This document shows positions 1-7,817 of a stretch of 33,552 nucleotides of DNA, piece after piece. The DNA is from Deltaproteobacteria bacterium. GTDB lineage: Bacteria; Myxococcota_A; Polyangia; Haliangiales; J016. The number at the start of each line of letters is the position of its first letter. Position 1 is the stretch's first letter. Position numbers and translations under genes: made by a program. The stretch is from the NCBI GenBank assembly GCA_003696105.1, contig RFGE01000164.1:1-33552 (forward strand), in the 5' to 3' direction. Below the pieces are notes generated by a model. That model had not been told where the DNA came from and ran no database searches. It saw only the letters and a list, made by a program, of their open reading frames with translations.

Positions 1-1609
1 CCCGCGTCGCGGCCGGCGGCGACGGGCGCGCGCCCGCCTCGCCGGCACCGGGCGGTCGCGCGGCTGCGGCGCGCGCCGGCGGACCGCCGGTGACGCCCCC
101 CGCGGTCGCCAGCGCCCGCGCGGCGATCCAGCCGGGGGCGGCGGACGCGAACGCCGTCTCGGCGTCGGCGCGCGGCCGCGCCGTCCGGGCGGCGAGCGCG
201 TCCACCGCGCTGGCCTCGAGCCAGGCCAGTGCCGCGGCGGCGGCGGCACGGCGGGCGGCGCCGGTGCGCGCGACCGCGGCGCCGTCGATCGCGAGCGGTA
301 GGCCGCTGCCGTCGGCTTCGATGTCGAGCACGTCGGCCGCCGCTCGCGCCCATGCGTCGGCGCGGCCGCGCGCGAGCGCGACCGGCGCGACGACGGCCGC
401 CACCCGGTCGGCGAGCGCGATCGGGTCGCTCGGGTCAGGCGGTGCGTCGCGCAGGGCGGCGAGGGCGGCGCGCGCGTCGCGGCCGCGCGCCTCGGCCCAG
501 ACTTCCATCGCGGCGGCGGCGGACGCCGCGGCGAAGGCGTCGGCGGCCGCGAGGGCGCGGTCCACCGTGTCGACCGCGGCGGTCGCGGCGCGAGTGCGTG
601 CGTCGTCCGCGCCGCCGGGGCGCGCCGTGGCGGCCTCGATGGCGATCGCGGCGCCGTCGAGGTCGCCGCGCGCGACCGCGTCGATCGAACGCAGCACGAG
701 GTCGGCGGCCGCCGCGAGCGCGAGCGCGTCGGCGAGCCGCGCATAGCTGGCGGCGTCGCGGCCGGCGCGCGCCAGCCGCTCGCCGTCGGCGCCGGCGGCG
801 AGCGCGCCGTCGACCCACGCCGCGACGGCCGCGGGCAGTCTCGGGCGGTGTTTGGCCGACAGCAGCGCGTCCCAGTACAGCGCGAGCTGCAGTCGCAGGG
901 CGCCGGCGCGAGCCCGCACACGCGCGCGCTCGGCGGCCGACAGCGCCATCGCGGCGGGCGGGACCGGGCGCGGCGCGGGCAGGGCGCGGCCGGTGACCGC
1001 GTGAAAGGCCGCGCGCAGGTCCCCGGGCGGCGCGGTCGCCGCCGGCGTCGCGGGACCGGGCACCGCCGGCACGAGGGTGCCGTCGGGGGCGACCGCTCCG
1101 GCGACGGCGGCGCCGGGACGCGGCGCGGCGCCGGTGACCGCCGCGAGCGCCGCGACGGCGACCGCGCCGGATGCGGCCGCGTCGGCGGCGCCGGGCGGGT
1201 CCACCTCGATCCACAACCGGTCGGCCGGCGCGCCCACCGCGTCGGCCGCGGCCAGGCGCGCGAGCGCCGTGGCGGCGGTCGCTGCGGGCGCCGTCCCGTC
1301 CGGGCTTCGGTGCGGCGCGCGGCGCACCGGTCGGGCGCGCACGCGGAGCGGCGCGCGGCCGTCCGATACGCGCGCGGCGCCGCCGAGCGGCGCGAACGCC
1401 ACGACCGCGCCGCGGCCGGGCGTGGTCGCGAGCACGAGGCCGCCGCGCACCTCCGGCACCGCCAGCGGCGCGACGTCCACGACCCGCGGCCGCGCGAGCA
1501 ACTCGCGCGGCGGCGGCGGAAACCGCGGCGCGCGCGGCGGGCTCGCGCAGCCCGCGAGCGCGGCGAGCGCGCAGGCGGCGCGCCACGCGGGGCCGGTCGG
1601 CGGCGACAT
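1..1609 (-). CDS. Lipoprotein with degenerate Lon-like (S16) domain, 3' end cut by window edge
   Basis: The frame is open from an ATG at 1609 to the left edge, about 536 codons with no stop, so the C-terminus is missing. The N-terminus is a lipoprotein signal: basic residues, an alanine-rich core and a lipobox L-A-G-C with Cys21. Residues about 132-185 (LWIEVDPPG, then SGAVAVAALAAVTG, then PDGTLVPAV) resemble the proteolytic domain of Lon-type S16 proteases, where the serine sits in the SG-containing helix and is followed by a PDGT-V-PVGG turn. Ser147 would be the serine equivalent. The partner lysine normally found just after the PVGG turn is not visible, so an active peptidase is doubtful. 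The remainder, to residue 536, is alanine-rich and looks helical. It is divergent from the chemosensory operon, 31 bp apart. The lipoprotein call is fairly firm; the S16 resemblance is my own pattern match. Confidence 0.7.
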   Translation of the reverse strand, partial: MSPPTGPAWRAACALAALAGCASPPRAPRFPPPPRELLARPRVVDVAPLAVPEVRGGLVLATTPGRGAVVAFAPLGGAARVSDGRAPLRVRARPVRRAPHRSPDGTAPAATAATALARLAAADAVGAPADRLWIEVDPPGAADAAASGAVAVAALAAVTGAAPRPGAAVAGAVAPDGTLVPAVPGPATPAATAPPGDLRAAFHAVTGRALPAPRPVPPAAMALSAAERARVRARAGALRLQLALYWDALLSAKHRPRLPAAVAAWVDGALAAGADGERLARAGRDAASYARLADALALAAAADLVLRSIDAVARGDLDGAAIAIEAATARPGGADDARTRAATAAVDTVDRALAAADAFAAASAAAAMEVWAEARGRDARAALAALRDAPPDPSDPIALADRVAAVVAPVALARGRADAWARAAADVLDIEADGSGLPLAIDGAAVARTGAARRAAAAAALAWLEASAVDALAARTARPRADAETAFASAAPGWIAARALATAGGVTGGPPARAAAARPPGAGEAGARPSPPAATR

Positions 1610-1614
1610 TTTGT

Positions 1615-1640
1615 TAGGATAGCGCGAGCTGGGAGGATTG
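1615..1640. promoter_or_regulatory. Short divergent promoter region between lipoprotein gene and cheY
   Basis: Only 31 bp separate the two start codons. A -10-like TAGGAT lies at 1615-1620 on the plus strand and TATCCT at 1622-1617 on the minus strand, so the two hexamers share almost the same bases. No convincing -35 box was seen for either. GGAGG at 1632-1636 is the ribosome site for cheY at 1641. The minus-strand hexamer is six bases from its ATG, which would give an almost leaderless message. Confidence 0.35.
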
Positions 1641-2024
1641 ATGGCCCACCGCGTACTCCTCGTCGACGACTCGGCCGCCACGCGCGCGTTCGCCGCGGCC
1701 GCGCTCGAGGAGGTCGGCGGGTGGGAGGTGGAGGTCGCCGGGGGCGGCGCCGAGGCGCTGGCGCTGCTCCAGCGCGGCGCGTTCGACGTCGTCGTCACCG
1801 ACGTGAACATGCCGGACATCAACGGCCTCGAACTCATCCGGTTCGTCCGCGGCCACGAGCGGCACGCCGCGCTGCCGGTGCTCGTGATCTCGACCGAGGG
1901 CCGCGACCGCGACGTCGACCGGGCGATGGCGCTCGGAGCGACGGATTACCTCGCGAAGCCGTTTTCCCCCGAGCAGCTCGTGGCCGCGGTGCGCGCGCTG
2001 CTCGGCGACCGCACGGGCGAGTGA
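1641..2024 (+). CDS. cheY: CheY-like single-domain response regulator
   Basis: A 127-residue stand-alone receiver domain. Asp9 and Asp10 form the acidic metal-binding pair, Asp54 in VTDVNMP is the expected phosphorylation site, ISTE supplies the conserved Ser/Thr, and Lys in YLAKPF completes the active site. No output domain follows. It would take phosphate from the CheA encoded just downstream and act through protein-protein contact in the cytoplasm. The ATG at 1641 is preferred because GGAGG ends four bases upstream; a TTG immediately before it is the alternative. It is the first gene of the chemosensory operon. Confidence 0.93.
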   Translation: MAHRVLLVDDSAATRAFAAAALEEVGGWEVEVAGGGAEALALLQRGAFDVVVTDVNMPDINGLELIRFVRGHERHAALPVLVISTEGRDRDVDRAMALGATDYLAKPFSPEQLVAAVRALLGDRTGE

Positions 2025-2131
2025 GCGAGCCGCCGGTGGACGTGCGACGGGAACACGGACCAGAACGGGCGGCGCGCCGCGCGGGCGATCGGGGCGCGGC
2101 CGGCGGCGCGACCGCGCGTGCGGAGGTCTGA
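2021..2131 (+). CDS. Possible 36-residue coupled small ORF between cheY and cheA
   Basis: A GTG overlaps the cheY stop in the coupling pattern GTGA and opens a 36-codon frame ending four bases before the cheA start. The product would be basic and Arg/Ala-rich with no recognisable domain. Its last codons contain the GGAGG (2122-2126) that serves cheA. The junction looks like translational coupling, but in DNA this GC-rich a short open frame is easily accidental. No homologue is recognised. Confidence 0.2.
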   Translation: MSEPPVDVRREHGPERAARRAGDRGAAGGATARAEV

Positions 2132-2134
2132 GCG

Positions 2135-4288
2135 ATGGCGGTGTCGGACAAGGCGCTGAGCGAGTTTTTGGCCGAGGCGCAGGAGATCGTCGACGCGCTG
2201 TCGAACCATCTGCTGCGGCTCGACGAGCAGCGGGATCCCCGCGGCGACGCCGAGCCGGACCCGGAGCTGCTCAACGAGTGTTTTCGCGGGGTGCATTCGC
2301 TCAAGGGGCTCGCGGGCATGTTCGGGGTCGCGCCGCTCGCGGACGCGGCGCACCGGCTCGAGACGGTGCTCGACCACATGCGGCTCGGCCGCATGGCCGC
2401 GTCGGCGGACGTGATCGACCTGCTGTTCGAGGCGGTCGAGCTGTTCGGTCGGATCATCGGCGCGGTCGCCGAGGGCGGCGAGGTCGACGCCGATCGCGTG
2501 GCGGCCTACCTGGCCCGGCTCGACGCGGCCGCGGCGGTGTCCGACGCCGGCGATGCCGGCGGCCTCGGCGATTTCGACCTGCCGGACGCGATCTTGTCGG
2601 TGCTCACCGAGTACGAGGAGCATCGCCTCGCCGAGAACATCAAGCGCGGCCGCCGGATCTACCTGTTGTCCGCCGCGTTCGATTTGATGGACATCGACAA
2701 GGGGCTCGAGCGCGTCAAAGCGCGCATCAAGCCGATCGGCGAGGTGATCTCCTACCTGCCGAGCGCCGACTCGATCGACGACACGGCGATCCAACTCGAC
2801 GTGCTGGTCGGGGCGGCCGCGACGGCGGCCGAGGTGCGCGCGGCGGTCGACGACCCGGCCGTCGAGGTGACCGAGGTGCGCCGCAAGGGGGACCGGCGCG
2901 CGCGCGCGGAGCCGCCGCCGGACGCCTCGCGGAGCGATGCCGGCGCGGCCGGGGCGCCGGAGCCGCCGCGGGCGGCCGGGGCGCCGGAGCCGGCCTCTGC
3001 GGCGCGGTCGCGCGCGGCCGCGCCGCCCGCGCCGCCGGCTGTCGCCGCCGACGACCTCGGCACGCTGCGGTCCGTCACCCAGACGGTGCGCGTCGACATC
3101 CGCAAGCTGGACGCCTTGATGAATGCCGTGTCGGAGCTGACGATCGTCCACTCGGGCCTGCAGGGCGTGCTCGACCGCATCGCGTCGCGGCTCGATCTCG
3201 CCGACGAGGCGCGGGCGCTCACCCGCGAAGTGCGCGCGCTCGAGCGCCGCCTCGCCGAACTGCAGACCGGCATCCTCGAAGTGCGCATGGTGCCGATGCG
3301 CCAGGTATTCGACAAGCTCACTCGGGTCGTGCGCCGGATCTCCCGCGAGTCGGGCAAGGAGATCCGCCTGGACATCTTCGGCGCCGACACGGAGCTCGAC
3401 AAGCTCATCGTCGAGGACCTGTCCGACCCGCTGATGCACATCATCCGCAACGCGATCGACCACGGCATCGAGATGCCGTCGGTGCGCGAGGCGGCCGGTA
3501 AGCCGCCCGTCGGCACGATTCGCGTCGGCGCGCGGCCTCAGGGCAGCCGCGTGGTCGTCACGGTGGCCGACGACGGCGCGGGCATCGACCCGGCGCGCGT
3601 GGTCGAGGCCGCCGTCGCCCGCGGACTGATCGATCCCGACGCCGCGCGCGACATGGCGGATCGCGACGCGTTCAACTTGCTGTTTCTGCCGGGGATGTCG
3701 ACGCGCGAGCGCGCCACCGAGCTGTCGGGACGTGGCGTCGGGCTCGACGTGGTCAAGACCAACATCGCGCGCCTGTCCGGCTTGATCGACGTGACGTCGC
3801 GCGTCGGCGAGGGAACCGAGTTTGCCATCACGCTGCCGATCACGCTGGCGATCATTCAAGCACTGGTCGTCGCGGTGGCGGGGCGCACCTACGCGATCCC
3901 GCTCAACAGCATCGTCGAGAGCTTCGCGCTGGCGCGCGGCGACGTGCAGACCGTCGAGGGGCGCCAGGTGTGCAGCCTGCGCCAGCAGACGCTGCTTCTG
4001 TGCCGGCTCGAGGACGTGTTCGGGCTCGACCGTCCCGCCGGCACGACGCGACCGGACGACCAGTACGTCGTCGTGCTCGGCCTCGCGCAACATCGCATCG
4101 GGCTCGTCGTCGACGAACTCGTCGGCGAGCGCGACATCGTGATCAAGTCGCTGGGCGCGGCGCTGGCCGACGTGCCGGGCATCGCGGGGGCCACGGAACT
4201 CAGCCACCAGCAGACCGTACTCGTGCTCGACGTGCCGGGGCTGGTCGAGGAGGCGCTCGCCGGCGCGGGCGCGTCGGAGGCCGCGTGA
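2135..4288 (+). CDS. cheA: Chemosensory histidine kinase CheA
   Basis: A 717-residue hub kinase that autophosphorylates and passes phosphate to CheY and CheB. Domains in order: an Hpt domain (residues about 5-110) with the H-box HSLKG and phospho-acceptor His54; a middle domain of P2 type (about 150-235); a Pro/Ala-rich linker (about 245-305); a dimerisation domain beginning near VRVDIRKLDALMNAVSEL; an ATPase domain with N-box NAIDHG at Asn439, G1 box DDGAGI at 479-484 and G2 box GRGVGLD near 532; and a C-terminal CheW-like domain. No fused receiver is present. GGAGG at 2122-2126 sits eight bases before the ATG. Its stop overlaps the next start by one base. All kinase boxes are intact, so activity is expected. 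Confidence 0.96.
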   Translation: MAVSDKALSEFLAEAQEIVDALSNHLLRLDEQRDPRGDAEPDPELLNECFRGVHSLKGLAGMFGVAPLADAAHRLETVLDHMRLGRMAASADVIDLLFEAVELFGRIIGAVAEGGEVDADRVAAYLARLDAAAAVSDAGDAGGLGDFDLPDAILSVLTEYEEHRLAENIKRGRRIYLLSAAFDLMDIDKGLERVKARIKPIGEVISYLPSADSIDDTAIQLDVLVGAAATAAEVRAAVDDPAVEVTEVRRKGDRRARAEPPPDASRSDAGAAGAPEPPRAAGAPEPASAARSRAAAPPAPPAVAADDLGTLRSVTQTVRVDIRKLDALMNAVSELTIVHSGLQGVLDRIASRLDLADEARALTREVRALERRLAELQTGILEVRMVPMRQVFDKLTRVVRRISRESGKEIRLDIFGADTELDKLIVEDLSDPLMHIIRNAIDHGIEMPSVREAAGKPPVGTIRVGARPQGSRVVVTVADDGAGIDPARVVEAAVARGLIDPDAARDMADRDAFNLLFLPGMSTRERATELSGRGVGLDVVKTNIARLSGLIDVTSRVGEGTEFAITLPITLAIIQALVVAVAGRTYAIPLNSIVESFALARGDVQTVEGRQVCSLRQQTLLLCRLEDVFGLDRPAGTTRPDDQYVVVLGLAQHRIGLVVDELVGERDIVIKSLGAALADVPGIAGATELSHQQTVLVLDVPGLVEEALAGAGASEAA

Positions 4289-4824
4289 TGTCTCCGCCGT
4301 CCGACGATCTGCGCGCGAAGCTGTCGCAACTGGCGACCGAGGACACGTTCCTCAATGCGTACGCGCGGCGACGCGCCCGATCGGCCACCGGCAGCGAGTG
4401 GATCGGGTTTTGCGTCGCCGGCGAGACCTACGCATTGCCGATCGGCGACCTGCGCGAGATTCTCAAGGTGCCGCCGATTACGGAGGTGCCGCGCGTGCCG
4501 CGGTTCGTCCTCGGGGTTGCGCCGGTGCGAGGCATGGTCGTCCCGATCCTGTGCATGCGCCGGCGGCTCGGGTTTCCTCCGGCGCCGATCGGTCGGTCGA
4601 GCCGCGTGCTCGTGTGCGAGGTCGACGGCGAGCGCTACGGGCTGCTGGTCGACGCGGTGTCGGCGGTCGAGCGGCTGCAGGAGGGGCAAATCGAGCGGTC
4701 CCCCCAGCTCGGCGGCGGCGCCGCGGCCGAGTTCGTCGCCGGGATCGGCCGGGCGGGCGCCCGGCTGATCATCCTGCTGGACGCGCGCGCGGTCGTCACC
4801 TTTTCGTCGCGGGAGGCGCGATGA
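4288..4824 (+). CDS. CheW-type coupling protein with N-terminal extension
   Basis: 178 residues. The CheW fold covers about residues 38-175, with GETYALPIGDLREILKVPP and the typical R-G segment VRGMVVPILCMR. Some 35 charged residues precede it, absent from minimal CheW. The ATG at 4288 shares its A with the cheA stop (TGATG), indicating translational coupling. CheW proteins bridge chemoreceptors and CheA; two CheW-type genes in a row suggest either a mixed array or that this one is a specialised adaptor. The extension has no recognised domain. Confidence 0.88.
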   Translation: MSPPSDDLRAKLSQLATEDTFLNAYARRRARSATGSEWIGFCVAGETYALPIGDLREILKVPPITEVPRVPRFVLGVAPVRGMVVPILCMRRRLGFPPAPIGRSSRVLVCEVDGERYGLLVDAVSAVERLQEGQIERSPQLGGGAAAEFVAGIGRAGARLIILLDARAVVTFSSREAR

Positions 4825-5276
4825 TGCAGGTCGCCACCTTCTTCGTCGGCGCTCAGGAGTATGCGCTCGACATCCTGCGCATCAAGGAGATCATCGTGCC
4901 GCTGCCGATCACGCGCGTACCGCGCGCGCCGGCGTTCATCGAGGGCATCATCGAGCTGCGCGGGGCGGTGTTGCCGGTGATCGATCTGCGCAAGCGCTTC
5001 GGGACCGACGCCGGGCCGCCGGCGCGGTCCACCAAGTATGTGCTCGCGACCGTCGCTCGCCACGTCGTCGGCCTGATCGTGGACCGGGTCGGCGAGGTGC
5101 TGACTCTCGACGAGGCCGATCTGCTCGCGCCGCCGGAGTTGGCGGTTGGCGAGGGGGCTCGCTTCGTGACCGCCGTGTGCCGGCGAGGCGACCGGATGAT
5201 CTTCGTGATCGACATCGACCAGGTGCTGTCGGAGGCGGAGCGGTCCGACCTCGTGCGGATGGGGGAGACCGCGTGA
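4821..5276 (+). CDS. cheW: CheW coupling protein
   Basis: 151 residues, the standard size for CheW. It opens with VATFFVGAQEYALDILRIKE, followed by the PLPITRVPRAPAFIEGIIELRG segment typical of the family (written here as IIELRGAVLPVIDLRKRF) and a C-terminal region ending in IDIDQVL. It should link chemoreceptor signalling domains to CheA at the inner face of the membrane. Two ATGs are adjacent at 4821 and 4824; GGGAGG at 4811-4816 fits either. The start overlaps the previous stop and its own stop overlaps the next start (GTGA). Of the two CheW-like genes this is the more canonical. Confidence 0.93.
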   Translation: MMQVATFFVGAQEYALDILRIKEIIVPLPITRVPRAPAFIEGIIELRGAVLPVIDLRKRFGTDAGPPARSTKYVLATVARHVVGLIVDRVGEVLTLDEADLLAPPELAVGEGARFVTAVCRRGDRMIFVIDIDQVLSEAERSDLVRMGETA

Positions 5277-6013
5277 CCGCGCCGTGCGTGGTGGTCGCGT
5301 GCGACGAGCCCGCGGTTCGCGACGCGGCGGTGGCTGCCGTGCGCTCGGCCGGCTACGACGCGATCGCGGTCGACCACGGGGATGCCGTGGTCGCTCTGCT
5401 CGACTCGCAGCCGCCGCCGGCGGCGCTCGTCGTCGACGTCGCGTTGCGCGGCCGCGCGGGCTACGAGCTGTGCGACGAGATCGCCGCCCGCGGATTGCCC
5501 ACCCGCGTGGTACTCGTCGCGTCCGTCTACTCGAAAACGGCCTACAAGCGCAAGCCGGCCGACCTGTACGGCGCCGACGACTACGTCGAGCAGCACCACA
5601 TCCCCGACCTGCTCGCGGCGAAGCTCGCGCGCCTGGTGCCGCCGCCGCGCCTGGTGCCGCCGCCGCGGCCGCACGATCCGGCTGCGCTGTCGCCGGCCGA
5701 ACGCCGGGCGGCCGAGCGCTTGCGGGAGCGCGCCGACGAGCGACTGCGCGCGGACGACGCCGGACGCGACGCGCAGGAGCGCGCTCGCGCGCTCGCGCGC
5801 GTGATCGTCGCCGACCTCGTGCTCTACAGCGGCCGCGACGTCGGCGCGTGGCGCGCAGCGCGTGGCGGGCGCGATCGGCCGCTGCCGGACCGGCTGTTGC
5901 GCGATCTCGACGAGGCGCGCCGGCTGTTTGCGCTCGCGGTGCCGCGCGATGTCGCCGGCAGTCGCGACTACGTACTCGAAGCCCTGATGGAGTTTCTGCG
6001 CTCCCGTGGCTGA
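5273..6013 (+). CDS. Receiver-domain protein with degenerate active site and helical C-terminal domain
   Basis: 246 residues from a GTG that overlaps the cheW stop (GTGA). Residues 3-125 form a receiver domain: Asp11 with Glu12, and Asp55 in VVDVALRG as the possible phospho-acceptor. The lysine that normally follows the GADDY segment is absent (GADDYVEQHH), so phosphorylation-induced switching may be impaired or different. A Pro-rich linker contains a tandem LVPPPR duplication. Residues about 145-246 are a helical domain (ARALARVIVADLVLYSGRDV ... DYVLEALMEFL) of a kind I associate with deltaproteobacterial response regulators, with no known activity. Its place inside the che operon suggests an accessory phosphate acceptor or scaffold. 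Confidence 0.8.
   Translation: MTAPCVVVACDEPAVRDAAVAAVRSAGYDAIAVDHGDAVVALLDSQPPPAALVVDVALRGRAGYELCDEIAARGLPTRVVLVASVYSKTAYKRKPADLYGADDYVEQHHIPDLLAAKLARLVPPPRLVPPPRPHDPAALSPAERRAAERLRERADERLRADDAGRDAQERARALARVIVADLVLYSGRDVGAWRAARGGRDRPLPDRLLRDLDEARRLFALAVPRDVAGSRDYVLEALMEFLRSRG
5635..5664 (+). repeat. 18-bp tandem duplication in receiver-protein linker
   Basis: The run CTGGTGCCGCCGCCGCGC is followed directly by a second near-identical copy, encoding LVPPPR twice in the linker between the receiver and C-terminal domains. It is in frame and probably a replication-slippage product. Confidence 0.75.
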
Positions 6014-7817
6014 GCGGCGGCACACAGCAGCCGGGGATGTCGACGCTCGGCGCCGCGCGGTCGCGGCGACGTGGGACGCCGGTGAGGTGATCGCGGCGCT
6101 GGCGGACGACAGCTGGCGCGTGCGCAAGGCGGCGGTCGACCGCGCTGTGCGCTGGCACGACGCCGGCGAGATGGCGCGCGCGCTCGTCGACGTCCTGGCG
6201 GCGACCGACGACGTCGGCGCCCGCAACGCCGCGCTCGAGGCGCTCGAGCGGCTCGGCGCGCCCGCGGTCGATGCGCTCGTGGCGGCGCTCGAGGTGGACC
6301 AGCCGCACCGCAAGTTCCTGCTCGACGCGCTCGGCGGGTTCGCCGATCCGCGCGCGGTGCCGGCGCTCGCGCGCGGACTGGACGACCCCGACCCGAACGT
6401 CCAGGTCGCGGCGGCGGAAGCGCTCGGTCGGATCGGCGGGCCGGCGGCGGAGGCGGCGCTGTTGGCCTGCGCGGACCGGTCCGGCGGCATGGTGCAACTC
6501 ACCGCGCTCGACGCGCTGGCCCAGGCGGGCGCGGTGGTGCCGGCGACGCGCGCGTTGCGCTGGGCGGACGTGCCGGTGGTGCGCGTGAGCGCTCTGCGGC
6601 TGCTCGGCAACGCGCGCGACCCGGCCGCGCTGCCCACGCTGGTCGCGGCGCTCGGAGACCGGACGCGCCGCGCGCGAGAGGCGGCCATCGAGGCGCTCGC
6701 TCGCTATGTCGACGACGGCGCGACCGACGCGCAGCGGGCGCTCGTCGCGCGCGAACTGCGCGCGCTCGGGCGTCCGGCGGTCGACCACCTGATCGAAGCG
6801 CTGGCGGCGCGGCAGCCCGAAGTGCGGCGCGCCGCGGCGCTCTTGCTCGGCGTCGGCCAGCACCGGGCCGCGGTCGCCCGCCTCGCCGAGCTGCTCGGCG
6901 ATCCCGACGCCGGCGCGGCGGCCGCGCGCGCGATCGACGCGATGGGCCCGGCCGGCCACAGGGCGGCAGCGACTGCGCCGGACCCGGCGGGCGACCTGTC
7001 GGACGCCGACTTCGCCGCGCTCGCGGAGCTATTGCGCGCGCGGTGCGGCCTGCAGTTCGAGCGGGACGCCGCCTACCTGCTGCGCCGGCGCCTCGCGCCG
7101 CGGCTGGCGGCCGTCGGCGCGGCGAGCTTCCGCGACTACGTCCGCCTGCTGCAGCACGGACCGGACCGCGAGCGAGAACTGGATGCCGTGATCGATGCGG
7201 TCACCACCAACGAGACCTACTTTTTCCGCGAAGCGTACCAACTGCGCGCGTTCCGCGACGAGATCTTGCCGACGCTGCGGGCGCTGCGTCCGCGCGGCGA
7301 CCGGCTCACCGTGTGGAGCGCCGGCTGCTCGACCGGCGAAGAGGCCTACACGATCGCGATGCTCATCGTCGACGCCGGCGGCTTCGACGACTGGGACGTG
7401 CGCGTCATCGGCACGGACATCTCGTCGCGCGTGCTCGACGTCGCGCGCGCCGGCCGCTACACGGCCAACTCGCTGCGGTCGTCGGATCTGCCCGAGTTGC
7501 GCCGGTTTTTGCGCCGCACCGACGACGGCACCTGGGAGGTCCGCGAGGCGATCCGCGACCTGGTGGTGTTCCATCGACTGAACTTGGTGGATACGCGGGC
7601 GGTGCTTCGCATGCCCGACTGCGACGTCGTATTCTGTCGAAACGTGCTCATCTATCTGGATCGCGCGTCGCGCGCGCGGGTCGTGGCGTCGTTTTACGAT
7701 CGGCTCACCGCCGGCGGCTACTTGCTGCTCGGCCACTCCGAGTCGCTCGTCAACGTCACGACCGCGTTCGAGATCGAAACCCTCCGCAACGACACCGTCT
7801 ACCGCAAGGTCGGATGA
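6006..7817 (+). CDS. cheR: HEAT-repeat / CheR methyltransferase fusion
   Basis: 603 residues. The N-terminal half (about 20-325) is a string of HEAT/PBS-type helical repeats, seen as recurring R-x-A-A-x-x-A-L/I-x-x-L units such as VQVAAAEALGRIG and AREAAIEALARY. The C-terminal part (about 330-603) is CheR, which transfers methyl groups from S-adenosylmethionine to receptor glutamates. It has the N-terminal RRRLAPRL region, VTTNETYFFRE, the SAM site WSAGCSTGEEAYTIAM at 437-452, VIGTDISSRVL and FCRNVLIYLD. The start is GTG at 6006, overlapping the previous gene by eight bases; the stop overlaps cheB (ATGA). The repeats probably mediate protein binding and replace the TPR or pentapeptide-tether elements used by other CheRs. 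The CheR domain looks catalytically complete. Confidence 0.92.
   Translation: MAERRHTAAGDVDARRRAVAATWDAGEVIAALADDSWRVRKAAVDRAVRWHDAGEMARALVDVLAATDDVGARNAALEALERLGAPAVDALVAALEVDQPHRKFLLDALGGFADPRAVPALARGLDDPDPNVQVAAAEALGRIGGPAAEAALLACADRSGGMVQLTALDALAQAGAVVPATRALRWADVPVVRVSALRLLGNARDPAALPTLVAALGDRTRRAREAAIEALARYVDDGATDAQRALVARELRALGRPAVDHLIEALAARQPEVRRAAALLLGVGQHRAAVARLAELLGDPDAGAAAARAIDAMGPAGHRAAATAPDPAGDLSDADFAALAELLRARCGLQFERDAAYLLRRRLAPRLAAVGAASFRDYVRLLQHGPDRERELDAVIDAVTTNETYFFREAYQLRAFRDEILPTLRALRPRGDRLTVWSAGCSTGEEAYTIAMLIVDAGGFDDWDVRVIGTDISSRVLDVARAGRYTANSLRSSDLPELRRFLRRTDDGTWEVREAIRDLVVFHRLNLVDTRAVLRMPDCDVVFCRNVLIYLDRASRARVVASFYDRLTAGGYLLLGHSESLVNVTTAFEIETLRNDTVYRKVG

Noticed and set aside
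435-1586. Minus-strand 383-codon frame
   Set aside because: It is one frame off from the lipoprotein frame starting at 1609, which has a clean signal peptide and S16-like segment; the alternative is Arg-rich nonsense.
1946-4207. Minus-strand frame of 753 codons opposite cheA
   Set aside because: cheA is unambiguous on the other strand; the antisense product is His/Arg/Asp-rich and shows no family features.
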